From Sulfurovum sp. NBC37-1 (GTDB taxonomy: Bacteria; Campylobacterota; Campylobacteria; Campylobacterales; Sulfurovaceae), in assembly GCF_000010345.1 (NCBI RefSeq), contig NC_009663.1, positions 868,001-932,000 on the forward strand: a stretch of 64,000 bases of DNA. Direction: 5' to 3'. Of this stretch, positions 35,309 to 43,171 are shown piece after piece. Numbering within the stretch: the stretch's first letter is position 1; each line of letters begins with the position of its first letter. A program made the translations under genes and the position numbers. A model generated the notes under the pieces. That model saw only the letters and a program-made list of their open reading frames with translations, had not been told where the DNA came from and did not search any database.

Positions 35309-37150
35309 TTACTGATTTCCCTTCATTACCCCATAAGCTTCACCCATCAGCATATGCTTATAGGTATTTGTGTCGTTGGGAGTTTTAGATGCTGTGATTT
35401 CAAATCCTGCTTTGTCTTGAAACAGTATGACAAAATCAGACCCGCCAAAGAGGAAATTTCCAAGCATATCACCCTTTTTATGAACAATACCGGGTCGGAC
35501 ATCCCCTTCGAAATTGACAGAAGAGACCTGAGCCATCCCCATAGGGATCAGTGCTACCAGACCATACTTTCCTGTATCTACCACCACAACCCCTCTGGTT
35601 TGGGTAAACTGCCAGCCTGTGGAGTCTATGGGGGCATATTTGCCTTGCTTTGCATCCCAGACTACTTCCAGTGAGACATTTTTCACAATATTTTTGACCT
35701 CTTTTATCTCTCCTCTCACAGCAAAATGGTAGCGGTGATAGTCGTTGACATCGAGGAAGGTATGTGTCAGAACTCCGTTGGCAAATGCATCTTTGTAGGG
35801 GCTGTCTTCACCAACCAGATCTTTGACACTGTAGTAGGTTGCAAGCTTGACTTTCAATCCGCCTTCTACTTTGATCCTGGAGTCTTTGTCAATAGCCCAG
35901 GTACCCTGAGGGACAGAATCTGCCGGGGCAACGACGATCGATGGATCGGCAGGTGTGGCAATCGGTCTCATTTCGGGAGACTTCAGGTAGCGGCTGAAAA
36001 AGTCGTTGAAAGTTTTCCAGTTGCTTGCGGGTTCATACCATCCGGTATCCAAACCAAATCGTGGGTCCTTATAGAACTCCTCATAGGTTTTTTTACTCCA
36101 AGACTTCTCTGTATCGAGAAACATTCCCCAGTCGTTGGCAAACGCTCTCGTCCAGGTAGAGAAAGGCTCATAGTATTGGAGCGTATTGTTGTAAAGCCCT
36201 TTTCCTTCAAGCTCTGGGAGGGGTTGGTCGATCAGAAAATAGAAGTAACAGAGACTCTGCATAATCTGCTCACGCAGAAGATGCTTGGGGTGCTTGAGAA
36301 CCTCTGACGGAATCAATTCGACAGCTTTGTCAAGATAGGCATAATAGTCATTGAGATTCTGTACAGGATTGGTTTTGGTATCCGGGTTGACGACTTTTGC
36401 CTTTGCGATCGATTTTTCCAAAAGCCTTTTGAGTTCAGGATTCTTTTTTAGCAGAGTGATAAGCTTTTGGGTAATTGGCTTGTGCGCCTGAGCATCTGTT
36501 GATTTTTTGATGGGATCCACATAGATAAAACTAACAAACCCAAGCTGAGATAGCACCATACCGTATTTTTTGGTGATATGCAGAAATTTGATGTTGTATG
36601 TCATATCACCTACCTGTTCCAGATGCCTGATCGACAACTCATGTTTGAGTGATTTTGTCAACTGTGCTTTTGCCTTCTTTCTTACCTCTTCCTGTGCTAC
36701 TCTCTTTTTGTGGTAGACAAATTCATATTCGGCAGCAAAGCCTCCGATTTTTTTGCCGCTTTTAGGATCTTTGGCCCAGACCCGGCCGACACCGGCTACG
36801 ACCGTATCGCCTTTGACGCCGCTGGCTTTTGCCATGATTGATTCCAGTACAGCACCATGGTGAAACTGTTTTTTAGCTTCCTTCAGTGAAATCTCATACG
36901 ATTGGGGAGGAAGCACGGAGGTGTAGTACATCACATTGAAATTTTCTATGCCGGCATCCTGAAGCGCCAGGTCATAAGAGAATGTTTCGTAGGGATCGGG
37001 TGGTATGCCGTCATTGGACTGACCAGCACCGGTTGTGGCAAAATAGGCGGTGGGGATTCTAACCCCCAGCGATGTGTCGGCATATACTACACTCGAACTT
37101 ATCATTCCAATCAGGAAAACGATACCTGTAAACAGTTTTAACTTTTTCAT
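35309..37150 (-). CDS. Exported fusion: pyruvoyl arginine-decarboxylase domain + PSD-like decarboxylase domain
   Basis: A 613-residue exported protein (signal about 1-24, MKKLKLFTGIVFLIGMISSS). Residues about 28-210 match pyruvoyl-dependent arginine decarboxylase: IPTAYFATTGAG, SYDLALQDAGIENFNVM, the pyruvoyl-forming YYTSVLPP (Thr77-Ser78 in place of Ser-Ser), the conserved Glu in AEYEF, and a C-terminal GFVSFIY strand. After a helical linker, residues about 375-585 match the phosphatidylserine decarboxylase family: FNDFFSRYL, VAPADS, DYHRYHFAVRG, DTGKYGLVALIPMGMAQVSSV, and the processing Gly-Ser in FLFGGSDF (570-571). The ATG at 37150 follows AAGGAAAG. Both halves belong to self-processing pyruvoyl families. 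I know of no described fusion of the two. Likely substrates are amino acids rather than lipids. Confidence 0.85.
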   Translation of the reverse strand: MKKLKLFTGIVFLIGMISSSVVYADTSLGVRIPTAYFATTGAGQSNDGIPPDPYETFSYDLALQDAGIENFNVMYYTSVLPPQSYEISLKEAKKQFHHGAVLESIMAKASGVKGDTVVAGVGRVWAKDPKSGKKIGGFAAEYEFVYHKKRVAQEEVRKKAKAQLTKSLKHELSIRHLEQVGDMTYNIKFLHITKKYGMVLSQLGFVSFIYVDPIKKSTDAQAHKPITQKLITLLKKNPELKRLLEKSIAKAKVVNPDTKTNPVQNLNDYYAYLDKAVELIPSEVLKHPKHLLREQIMQSLCYFYFLIDQPLPELEGKGLYNNTLQYYEPFSTWTRAFANDWGMFLDTEKSWSKKTYEEFYKDPRFGLDTGWYEPASNWKTFNDFFSRYLKSPEMRPIATPADPSIVVAPADSVPQGTWAIDKDSRIKVEGGLKVKLATYYSVKDLVGEDSPYKDAFANGVLTHTFLDVNDYHRYHFAVRGEIKEVKNIVKNVSLEVVWDAKQGKYAPIDSTGWQFTQTRGVVVVDTGKYGLVALIPMGMAQVSSVNFEGDVRPGIVHKKGDMLGNFLFGGSDFVILFQDKAGFEITASKTPNDTNTYKHMLMGEAYGVMKGNQ

Positions 37151-37265
37151 TTTCTTTCCTTCTATCAATAGTTTAGGTTTCATTTGAAACTGAAACCAAC
37201 TCTGAACTGCCTCAAAAGGAGTTTTGATCTTGAGTTCCTTTCTATATCATTATAGCCAGAATTTA

Positions 37266-38543
37266 CTAGTTGCTATGCCAATTCTCTTCTATCCAGTTGA
37301 GAATTTTCTCATTGGATATCATGATAGCTCCCATCTGACAATGCTCTTCAGCACCTTCATCTTTTGTAAAGAGCAGATATGTCTTGGGGCATCTCAGGGC
37401 GTCATAAAGCTCTTTTGCTTGTCCGGGAAGATCTTTATCTCCTTCGGAATCAACCACCAGAGTTTTGCATCGTATCTTTGTTGCCCTCTCTTTCATATTG
37501 TAGGGCTTTAATTTTTTAATTAAGTCCGTCGGAGATTTGGCTCCAAAAGTAAACATACCGTTTGCAAAGAACCAGCCTACATCAACATCTTTGTTCATAA
37601 TTTCCATAATTTCCTTATTGAACTTTATAGATGCCTTTTTGTTGTTGAGAATTTTCTTTATGTCTGGTGGGGATTTTTTGATGACATTTGCATAAAAATC
37701 ATATACTCCTCCATTTGCAACACATAGGTTAATGCGATGCTCGAAAGAGACAGCCCGTGGAGCAAGATAGCCTCCGAAACTAATGCCTATGAGCCCGATC
37801 CTCTTTGGGTTGACTTCTGGAAGAGTCAGAGCAAAATCTACCACAGGTGTCACTACACTTTCCCAGTTTGGACGAAACGGTATCTTCTGTACACGAATCA
37901 CTTCACCCTGTCCCGGTCCTTCAAATAAAAGAACATTGAATTCTCTTTCAACCGCAAGATGACCAATTTCAAAATAGAGCTCTTCTGCTGTGCCGTCAAA
38001 TCCACTATGGATGATCAAAAGTGGTCTCTTTTTGCCGGAGTTGTCCACAAGACAGAGGTAACCTGGCAGAGTAGTTCCCTCAAAGGGTATCTTCACAAAC
38101 TTTATAGGTTTTTTGGAGAGTTTTGCAGCTTTGAGGAAAGTATTACGGCTCTTTTTCCAAGTCTTGACAATCCGTGGATCATTGGGATTAGTATGAAGGA
38201 AAAATTCCGCAGTGCGGTAGTAGTTGGAGGAGCGAAAATATGCCTCTTTTGCACTTATCATGTGCCCTTTTGATAGAAACTTGTCCGCTCTCTTTTCAAG
38301 GCGCTTTGCAGTCGCTAACCACTCTTTGTACCAGCTTTCATTATCGCTTTCCTGAATGCGGCGAACTGTACTCAAACACTCTCCGATATCTGCACCCCCT
38401 GTGCTGCTGTAGCCTATAGTTCTGAGCGTCTGAAAGGAATATTGTGGATCCTTAAAGATGCATTCCACTCCCTGAACGAAAACAGTAGAAAAAAGAATGC
38501 TCAAAGCTAAAAAAAGGATCCGTAAATTTAGCATTATAATCAT
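37266..38543 (-). CDS. Exported alpha/beta hydrolase (FrsA / pseudooxynicotine-hydrolase-like), copy 1
   Basis: A 425-residue serine hydrolase with a signal peptide (LRILFLALSILFSTVFVQG). A helical N-terminal cap region (KGHMISAKEAYFRSSNYYRTAEF) precedes the alpha/beta fold. The nucleophile is S255 in GISFGG, the acid probably lies in VVDSEGDKD, and the His is in GAEEHC. Related cytoplasmic enzymes cleave C-C or ester bonds. It overlaps its upstream paralogue by four bases (ATGA). The pair may have different substrates, since the nucleophile elbows differ (GISFGG versus GISNGG). Confidence 0.82.
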   Translation of the reverse strand: MIIMLNLRILFLALSILFSTVFVQGVECIFKDPQYSFQTLRTIGYSSTGGADIGECLSTVRRIQESDNESWYKEWLATAKRLEKRADKFLSKGHMISAKEAYFRSSNYYRTAEFFLHTNPNDPRIVKTWKKSRNTFLKAAKLSKKPIKFVKIPFEGTTLPGYLCLVDNSGKKRPLLIIHSGFDGTAEELYFEIGHLAVEREFNVLLFEGPGQGEVIRVQKIPFRPNWESVVTPVVDFALTLPEVNPKRIGLIGISFGGYLAPRAVSFEHRINLCVANGGVYDFYANVIKKSPPDIKKILNNKKASIKFNKEIMEIMNKDVDVGWFFANGMFTFGAKSPTDLIKKLKPYNMKERATKIRCKTLVVDSEGDKDLPGQAKELYDALRCPKTYLLFTKDEGAEEHCQMGAIMISNEKILNWIEENWHSN

Positions 38544-39856
38544 TCCTTTGATTGATTCCCAAAGAGATCATCAAGCCAGTCAAAGACCACTTCAGCCATC
38601 AGGGTTCTATTCTCGCCGATACAGTGAGAAGAGGCCCCTTCATTTTCCGGAGTGATCACCAGTGTTTTGTTCTTGGTTCCTACTTTGTCCATAAACTCTT
38701 TTTGCTGCCGTTCAGTCTCTTTGTTGGCATACTCTCCCGCCCCGACAAGATCCAGTACCGGACTGGTAACCTTGGCTGGATCAAACTGAAACCCTTTGTT
38801 GGCTTCGATTTGCCCTTTGACATTTTCAGGGTCAAGCCCCCAGCGCCAAGTCACTGCAGAGGTCACCGCCTTCTTGAACGGCGGCCACTGGTCGATCTGT
38901 TTTTGCGTATCTTTGGAAAAAGGCATCTCTTTGAACATACGGTAGTTGTCGACAACGGCACTGCTGACAATAATTGCCTTGATCCGCTTTTCTACTGTCG
39001 CCGCACGCGGAACGAAGTAGCCGCCGTTACTGATACCGAACACGGCCAGTTGTTCAGGATCTACTTCGGGGAACTTCAAAACAACATCCAAAACAGCTTT
39101 CATCTGGGTTTCGGTATCTTTTCTGAAAAACTCTCCCTGGGCGGGGAGCATTCCCTGGCCGGGCAGGTCCACGGTGATAAAATTGTATCCGCGCTTGATC
39201 GTCTGAGGTTCAATGTAAAAGACAAGGTCCTCCATAAAAGTCTCGCCGCCACCTATCATCAAAAGCGTCTTGCGAGGTTTACCGTCTTTTTTGACGGGGT
39301 GGTAATACCCGGGGAGCTTTGTTTTTTCAAAAGGAACTTCAAAGTAGGTCATTGGAGGGTCGTACAGTTTTCCGGCTTCTTTCATGCAGAAGCGGGTCTT
39401 TTTGCCAAGTGTGTTGAACTTGGGATTGTCCGGCAGTATAGAGACCAGTGCCGTTCTGTAATAATTGGAGGCTTTCAGATACGCTTCACGGGCAGTAGCC
39501 TTATGGCCTTTTTCAAGAGCGGCTTTGGCACGGGACTCTTTCCTCTGAGCCATCTTTTCCCATTCGTTTTGCCAGCTTTTCGGATCGCCATCTGTAATAT
39601 TGCCGGCAGCATAAAATGCTTCTCCAAGTTCGGCACCGCCGTTCGATAAGCTGCCAAGGAGCCACTGAAAAGCGAAATCCATCTCTTCATCTTCAAAATG
39701 GTAACTTACATAGGAACGGTGTGCGTCATAGTTCTCTTTCTGTGCCGATATTGCCGATGCGTCTTTGTTCCTCATAGGAGCCTCCTCTTTGGCATACACC
39801 GAACTGTGCAGTGATGCAAAGAACAGGCAGATACCAAGTGCATTTAAAAACTTCAT
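38540..39856 (-). CDS. Exported alpha/beta hydrolase (FrsA / pseudooxynicotine-hydrolase-like), copy 2
   Basis: A 438-residue paralogue of the next gene, with signal peptide MKFLNALGICLFFASLHSSVYA. The shared cap is KGHKATAREAYLKASNYYRTAL, the nucleophile S276 in GISNGG, and the His in SSHCIGEN. The two are alike along their whole length and arose by tandem duplication, but have diverged far (they align mainly at motifs). It sits 37 bp downstream of the C69 dipeptidase. Confidence 0.82.
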   Translation of the reverse strand: MKFLNALGICLFFASLHSSVYAKEEAPMRNKDASAISAQKENYDAHRSYVSYHFEDEEMDFAFQWLLGSLSNGGAELGEAFYAAGNITDGDPKSWQNEWEKMAQRKESRAKAALEKGHKATAREAYLKASNYYRTALVSILPDNPKFNTLGKKTRFCMKEAGKLYDPPMTYFEVPFEKTKLPGYYHPVKKDGKPRKTLLMIGGGETFMEDLVFYIEPQTIKRGYNFITVDLPGQGMLPAQGEFFRKDTETQMKAVLDVVLKFPEVDPEQLAVFGISNGGYFVPRAATVEKRIKAIIVSSAVVDNYRMFKEMPFSKDTQKQIDQWPPFKKAVTSAVTWRWGLDPENVKGQIEANKGFQFDPAKVTSPVLDLVGAGEYANKETERQQKEFMDKVGTKNKTLVITPENEGASSHCIGENRTLMAEVVFDWLDDLFGNQSKE

Positions 39857-39893
39857 TTTTTACTCCTTTTTATGGAAGAAATTCGGGAAATGT

Positions 39894-41636
39894 TTAATCC
39901 CCCGGGTGCATCTTCTTGGGCTTTTCGTAACGGATCGGACCATTCTTCCACTCGGAGCGTTTGTACCAGGCTTTGGGATAGCCAACTTCCTGTGCCATCT
40001 TCCCCGGTTCATTGACATAACCGTCACTGTATTTGGCTACCAGCTTCCAGGCAAGTTTCCACCAGGTACGATAGACATTCATCGCCGTATTGCGTGAAAA
40101 TTCACTGAGCATTGCTTTGGCTTGTTCCGGATCTTTCTTATAGACTTCAAGAGCAGACTTTTCGATTGCTTTGGTCCCTTCTATGGCCGCAAGTTCCAAC
40201 TCGTTCTGCTTCTCTTTGATGTCCTGGATAATGTAGCTGTATTTGATCGCAGCCCAGTTGGCTACGAAGTTAAAAGCCCACCAGACACTTTCTTGATCAA
40301 ACTTGTCACTGAAACCGGTATAGTACGGCTTCGGCACAGGGTCATGTGCACCTACATAAAAGGGTGTGATAACAGAACTCATTGGCTCATCCGGAGCAAA
40401 CCAAAACAGTCCACCGACAGGGTCAGGCAGCCAACTGCGCGCTTGGGCCACATAGGTATATCCCGAACGGTAAATAGAGAGAGGACGCTCCCAGGCACCT
40501 TTACGTCCGGTCAGTTTGCCTGTATCACCGCTGGCATCCATCGGGCCTGTATAACGATAGGGGTTTTCAAAAGGCCCGGCAGTGATACCCTTGCTTTGAT
40601 CAAATTCCGTCCCCTGATAATAATCTCTATAAAGGTTTATGACATCCTGTACACCCAGTTTTTTATCAGGTTTGATGGAGAAGGGGTACTTCCTGGTAAA
40701 ACCGTCTTTGACCCAAGGGGAGAGTTTGAGTGAAGGTGCGATCTTGGATTGTAGCCTCCAGACACGATGGAGTGAGTAGTAGGGGTGGCTGTACTCTCCT
40801 TCGCTGACAGTACGCAGCCAGTCAAGTTTTCCTTTTTTGGGATTCCACCATTGATGCTTTTTTGCGACATCAAAAAGATTTTTGGAATACATCATATCAG
40901 GATCATTCGGATCGACTTCACGGATACGGAACTCGTTGGCCGCGACGAAGATCTCGCCGTCGGGAACTTTTTTGGCTACCCATAGTCCCTTGCTTTTGTC
41001 CGGGCTGGGTGCCATCTCAAAGACCCATCCCTCTTTGGTATCAGCAACAGGCAGCACTTCCCCCGTACCATAATAGCCATAGGTGTCGATCAGCTCCCCC
41101 ATAAGCTTGATGGCGCATCTGGCTGTTTTGCAGCGCTCCATTGCGACACGAGCCAATTCGGCACTGTAAAATATTCTTTTACCAGGCTCGGGCTCCAGCG
41201 TCACCTTGGAACCATTGGTCGCTTCGCCCATCATCAACTGATGCTCATTCATCAATCCATAGCTGCCATCCATATAGGCATAGGTGTGTGCTACTTGGGG
41301 GATGAAGCCCAGAGGGATGCTTTGGGGCATATCATTGTCCACATAGATAGGTCCTCTATGAGTACCAATATATCGCCTCAGGACATTGGCATTGTATTCC
41401 GGTCTGCTACCCAGTGAAGAGGGATCATAATAAACAGGTCGTGTTGAGCCCTCTTTGTGATCTGCGGCCGGGACATAGACCAGACGGTTATCGAACATTT
41501 CGCTGTCATCAGAGTGCGCGACAAAGACGGAACCGTCCTTGCTGGCTCCCTTTGTGATGATCATTGTAGTGCAGGAGAAGAGAGGGATTGAGCTGAGCAG
41601 TGTGAAGAGAGTCAGCTGTCTGATAGATACTTTCAT
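39894..41636 (-). CDS. Exported C69-family dipeptidase
   Basis: A 580-residue Ntn-hydrolase of peptidase family C69 (PepD/U34 type). The catalytic nucleophile Cys22 (SCTTMIITKGASKDGSVFVAHSDD) directly follows the signal sequence (MKVSIRQLTLFTLLSSIPLFS), so signal cleavage could expose the Cys as N-terminus. Other family blocks are YGLMNEHQLMMGEATNGSK and GWVFEMAP. It should hydrolyse dipeptides in the periplasm, supplying free amino acids to the downstream asparaginase and decarboxylases. First gene of the minus-strand run. The FSC context is also a poor lipobox; lipidation would block the nucleophile's amino group. Confidence 0.87.
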   Translation of the reverse strand: MKVSIRQLTLFTLLSSIPLFSCTTMIITKGASKDGSVFVAHSDDSEMFDNRLVYVPAADHKEGSTRPVYYDPSSLGSRPEYNANVLRRYIGTHRGPIYVDNDMPQSIPLGFIPQVAHTYAYMDGSYGLMNEHQLMMGEATNGSKVTLEPEPGKRIFYSAELARVAMERCKTARCAIKLMGELIDTYGYYGTGEVLPVADTKEGWVFEMAPSPDKSKGLWVAKKVPDGEIFVAANEFRIREVDPNDPDMMYSKNLFDVAKKHQWWNPKKGKLDWLRTVSEGEYSHPYYSLHRVWRLQSKIAPSLKLSPWVKDGFTRKYPFSIKPDKKLGVQDVINLYRDYYQGTEFDQSKGITAGPFENPYRYTGPMDASGDTGKLTGRKGAWERPLSIYRSGYTYVAQARSWLPDPVGGLFWFAPDEPMSSVITPFYVGAHDPVPKPYYTGFSDKFDQESVWWAFNFVANWAAIKYSYIIQDIKEKQNELELAAIEGTKAIEKSALEVYKKDPEQAKAMLSEFSRNTAMNVYRTWWKLAWKLVAKYSDGYVNEPGKMAQEVGYPKAWYKRSEWKNGPIRYEKPKKMHPGD

Positions 41637-41736
41637 TTTTTAGCCTTTCAACCATCTCTGGTAAAACATCACGCGTTTGGATGTCATAGCTTATACTGTA
41701 TGATGATATAGTAGTTTCACAAAATTATTTCTTAAA

Positions 41737-41899
41737 CCCGGATTATGTATTAGAATTACTTGAAGTCTGCCAAACGCTTGTGCTGTGGGTATTTGTGGAA
41801 AACTTGAGGTGCACCCGTAGGTGCATTGATGGTTTTCCGTAAGTGTCCACGGTGCAATGGTTTGCGTAGCGTTCTGTAATCTCTAATGCATAATCCGGG
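41737..41899. mobile_element. Second MITE-like palindromic element, 163 bp, TSD TTAAA
   Basis: Non-coding element with ends CCCGGATTATGTATTAGA and its complement (one mismatch and one indel over ~24 bp), flanked by TTAAA on both sides (41732-41736 and 41900-41904). The interior has GGAAAAC / GGTTTTCC arms. It occupies most of the 311-bp gap between the divergent C69 peptidase and PSD-like genes. Unrelated to the 266-bp MITE. Confidence 0.75.
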
Positions 41900-41947
41900 T
41901 TAAACTTCAGCATAATAAATGTACACTAATTGAAGGAGGAATGAATT

Positions 41948-43171
41948 ATGAACAGAATATTGAACCGTTTAATCAAGCTAATAGGTATTGCGCTCTTGGC
42001 AAACACCCTATCGCTCTATGCAGCTCATCTGGATGCAAAGAACCCTTGTTATCAGTCGATTAAAAAAATAGATGAAACATACAAAAAGGATAAAGTATTC
42101 AAATTATTAATGGACCAATCTTTTACGCATATGGTTGAAGCTCCGGAAGGCTATATGCGTGGCGGAAACCCCTGGATAGGCAAAAGCTACAAAGACCTGC
42201 CGCCTTTTCTTGAAGAGTGGTGCGAGTTTCTGCCAAAAGCTATAGGGAGTGGGGATGACGGCTTGAAATATATTCAGGAGATGGATATGTTCAGCTATAA
42301 AAACCCTTTTGCCAAAACATTGTTTCAAAGCAAAACAGGAATGAAGCTTTTTGGTAACTATATGAAAGAGTATGGCCACTTCATGGATACACCGGCCTCC
42401 GGAAGATATATTGCCGAATGGCTTAATGATGACAGGATCGAAAAAGAGGATTATGCCTTGCCTGATCCCAAAGCGGATACTGGCGGGTTCAAAACTTTTA
42501 ATCAATTTTTTTCAAGAAGATTGAAAGATCACAAAGAGAGCCGTCCCCAGACGATGCCAAATCGTGACTATGTTATCACAGCACCTACAGACTGCATTAT
42601 CAATTCTATTCCCCAGGTTTTGATCGATGAAAACACACTGATTGCAACCAAGGGACACCAGAAACTCAATCTCAAACAGATGTTTGATGATTCGAGATAC
42701 TATAAAAAGTTTTTGGGCGGTACGGCAGTATCATGTGTCCTGATGCCAAATACCTATCACCACTACCATTCACCCATAGATGGAAAGATAGTTGAATCCA
42801 AAATTATCAGGGGTGCCCTGTTGGGCATGGACGACTTCCCCTCCTTTGTGCCAAAATACGGCAATGTCGGCTATTACGGTACGGATTTCAATCAGTTCAG
42901 CAGCTATAAACGGGGATACTTTATCGGAGATACCGGTAAATACGGATATGTCGGCATGGTGGCAGTCGGCTTGAGCAATATCGGTTCTATCGTTTTCAAT
43001 AAGAAGTATAAAAATATGACCAGGCCGGTTCCCGTCAAAAGAGGGGATGAATTAGGTTATTTTCTGTATGGAGGATCACTCTTCATAATGTTCTTTGAAA
43101 AAGGGAAGTTCAAATCGGACGCCATCAGAGTCCGGCTCGGAAATCAGATAGGTACTTTTGATACTCCATGA
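41948..43171 (+). CDS. Exported phosphatidylserine-decarboxylase-like pyruvoyl enzyme
   Basis: A 407-residue PSD-family protein with a Sec signal (LIKLIGIALLANTLSLYAA). Family marks are FNQFFSRRLKDHKESRP, VITAPTDC, NTYHHYHSPIDG (270-279), DTGKYGYVGMVAVGLSNIGSI, and the processing Gly-Ser in FLYGGSLF (G376-S377), where cleavage would create the pyruvoyl group. True PSDs face the cytoplasm; this one is predicted periplasmic and has a long extra N-terminal region (30-175). Related PSD-like enzymes, such as PsiD in Psilocybe, decarboxylate amino acids. The stop overlaps the start of the porin gene by four bases, so the two are translationally coupled. Confidence 0.87.
   Translation: MNRILNRLIKLIGIALLANTLSLYAAHLDAKNPCYQSIKKIDETYKKDKVFKLLMDQSFTHMVEAPEGYMRGGNPWIGKSYKDLPPFLEEWCEFLPKAIGSGDDGLKYIQEMDMFSYKNPFAKTLFQSKTGMKLFGNYMKEYGHFMDTPASGRYIAEWLNDDRIEKEDYALPDPKADTGGFKTFNQFFSRRLKDHKESRPQTMPNRDYVITAPTDCIINSIPQVLIDENTLIATKGHQKLNLKQMFDDSRYYKKFLGGTAVSCVLMPNTYHHYHSPIDGKIVESKIIRGALLGMDDFPSFVPKYGNVGYYGTDFNQFSSYKRGYFIGDTGKYGYVGMVAVGLSNIGSIVFNKKYKNMTRPVPVKRGDELGYFLYGGSLFIMFFEKGKFKSDAIRVRLGNQIGTFDTP

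Noticed and set aside
38552-39649. A 365-codon frame antisense to the alpha/beta hydrolase copy 2.
   Set aside because: No signal, motif or ribosome site; the minus-strand gene has clear catalytic motifs and a signal peptide.
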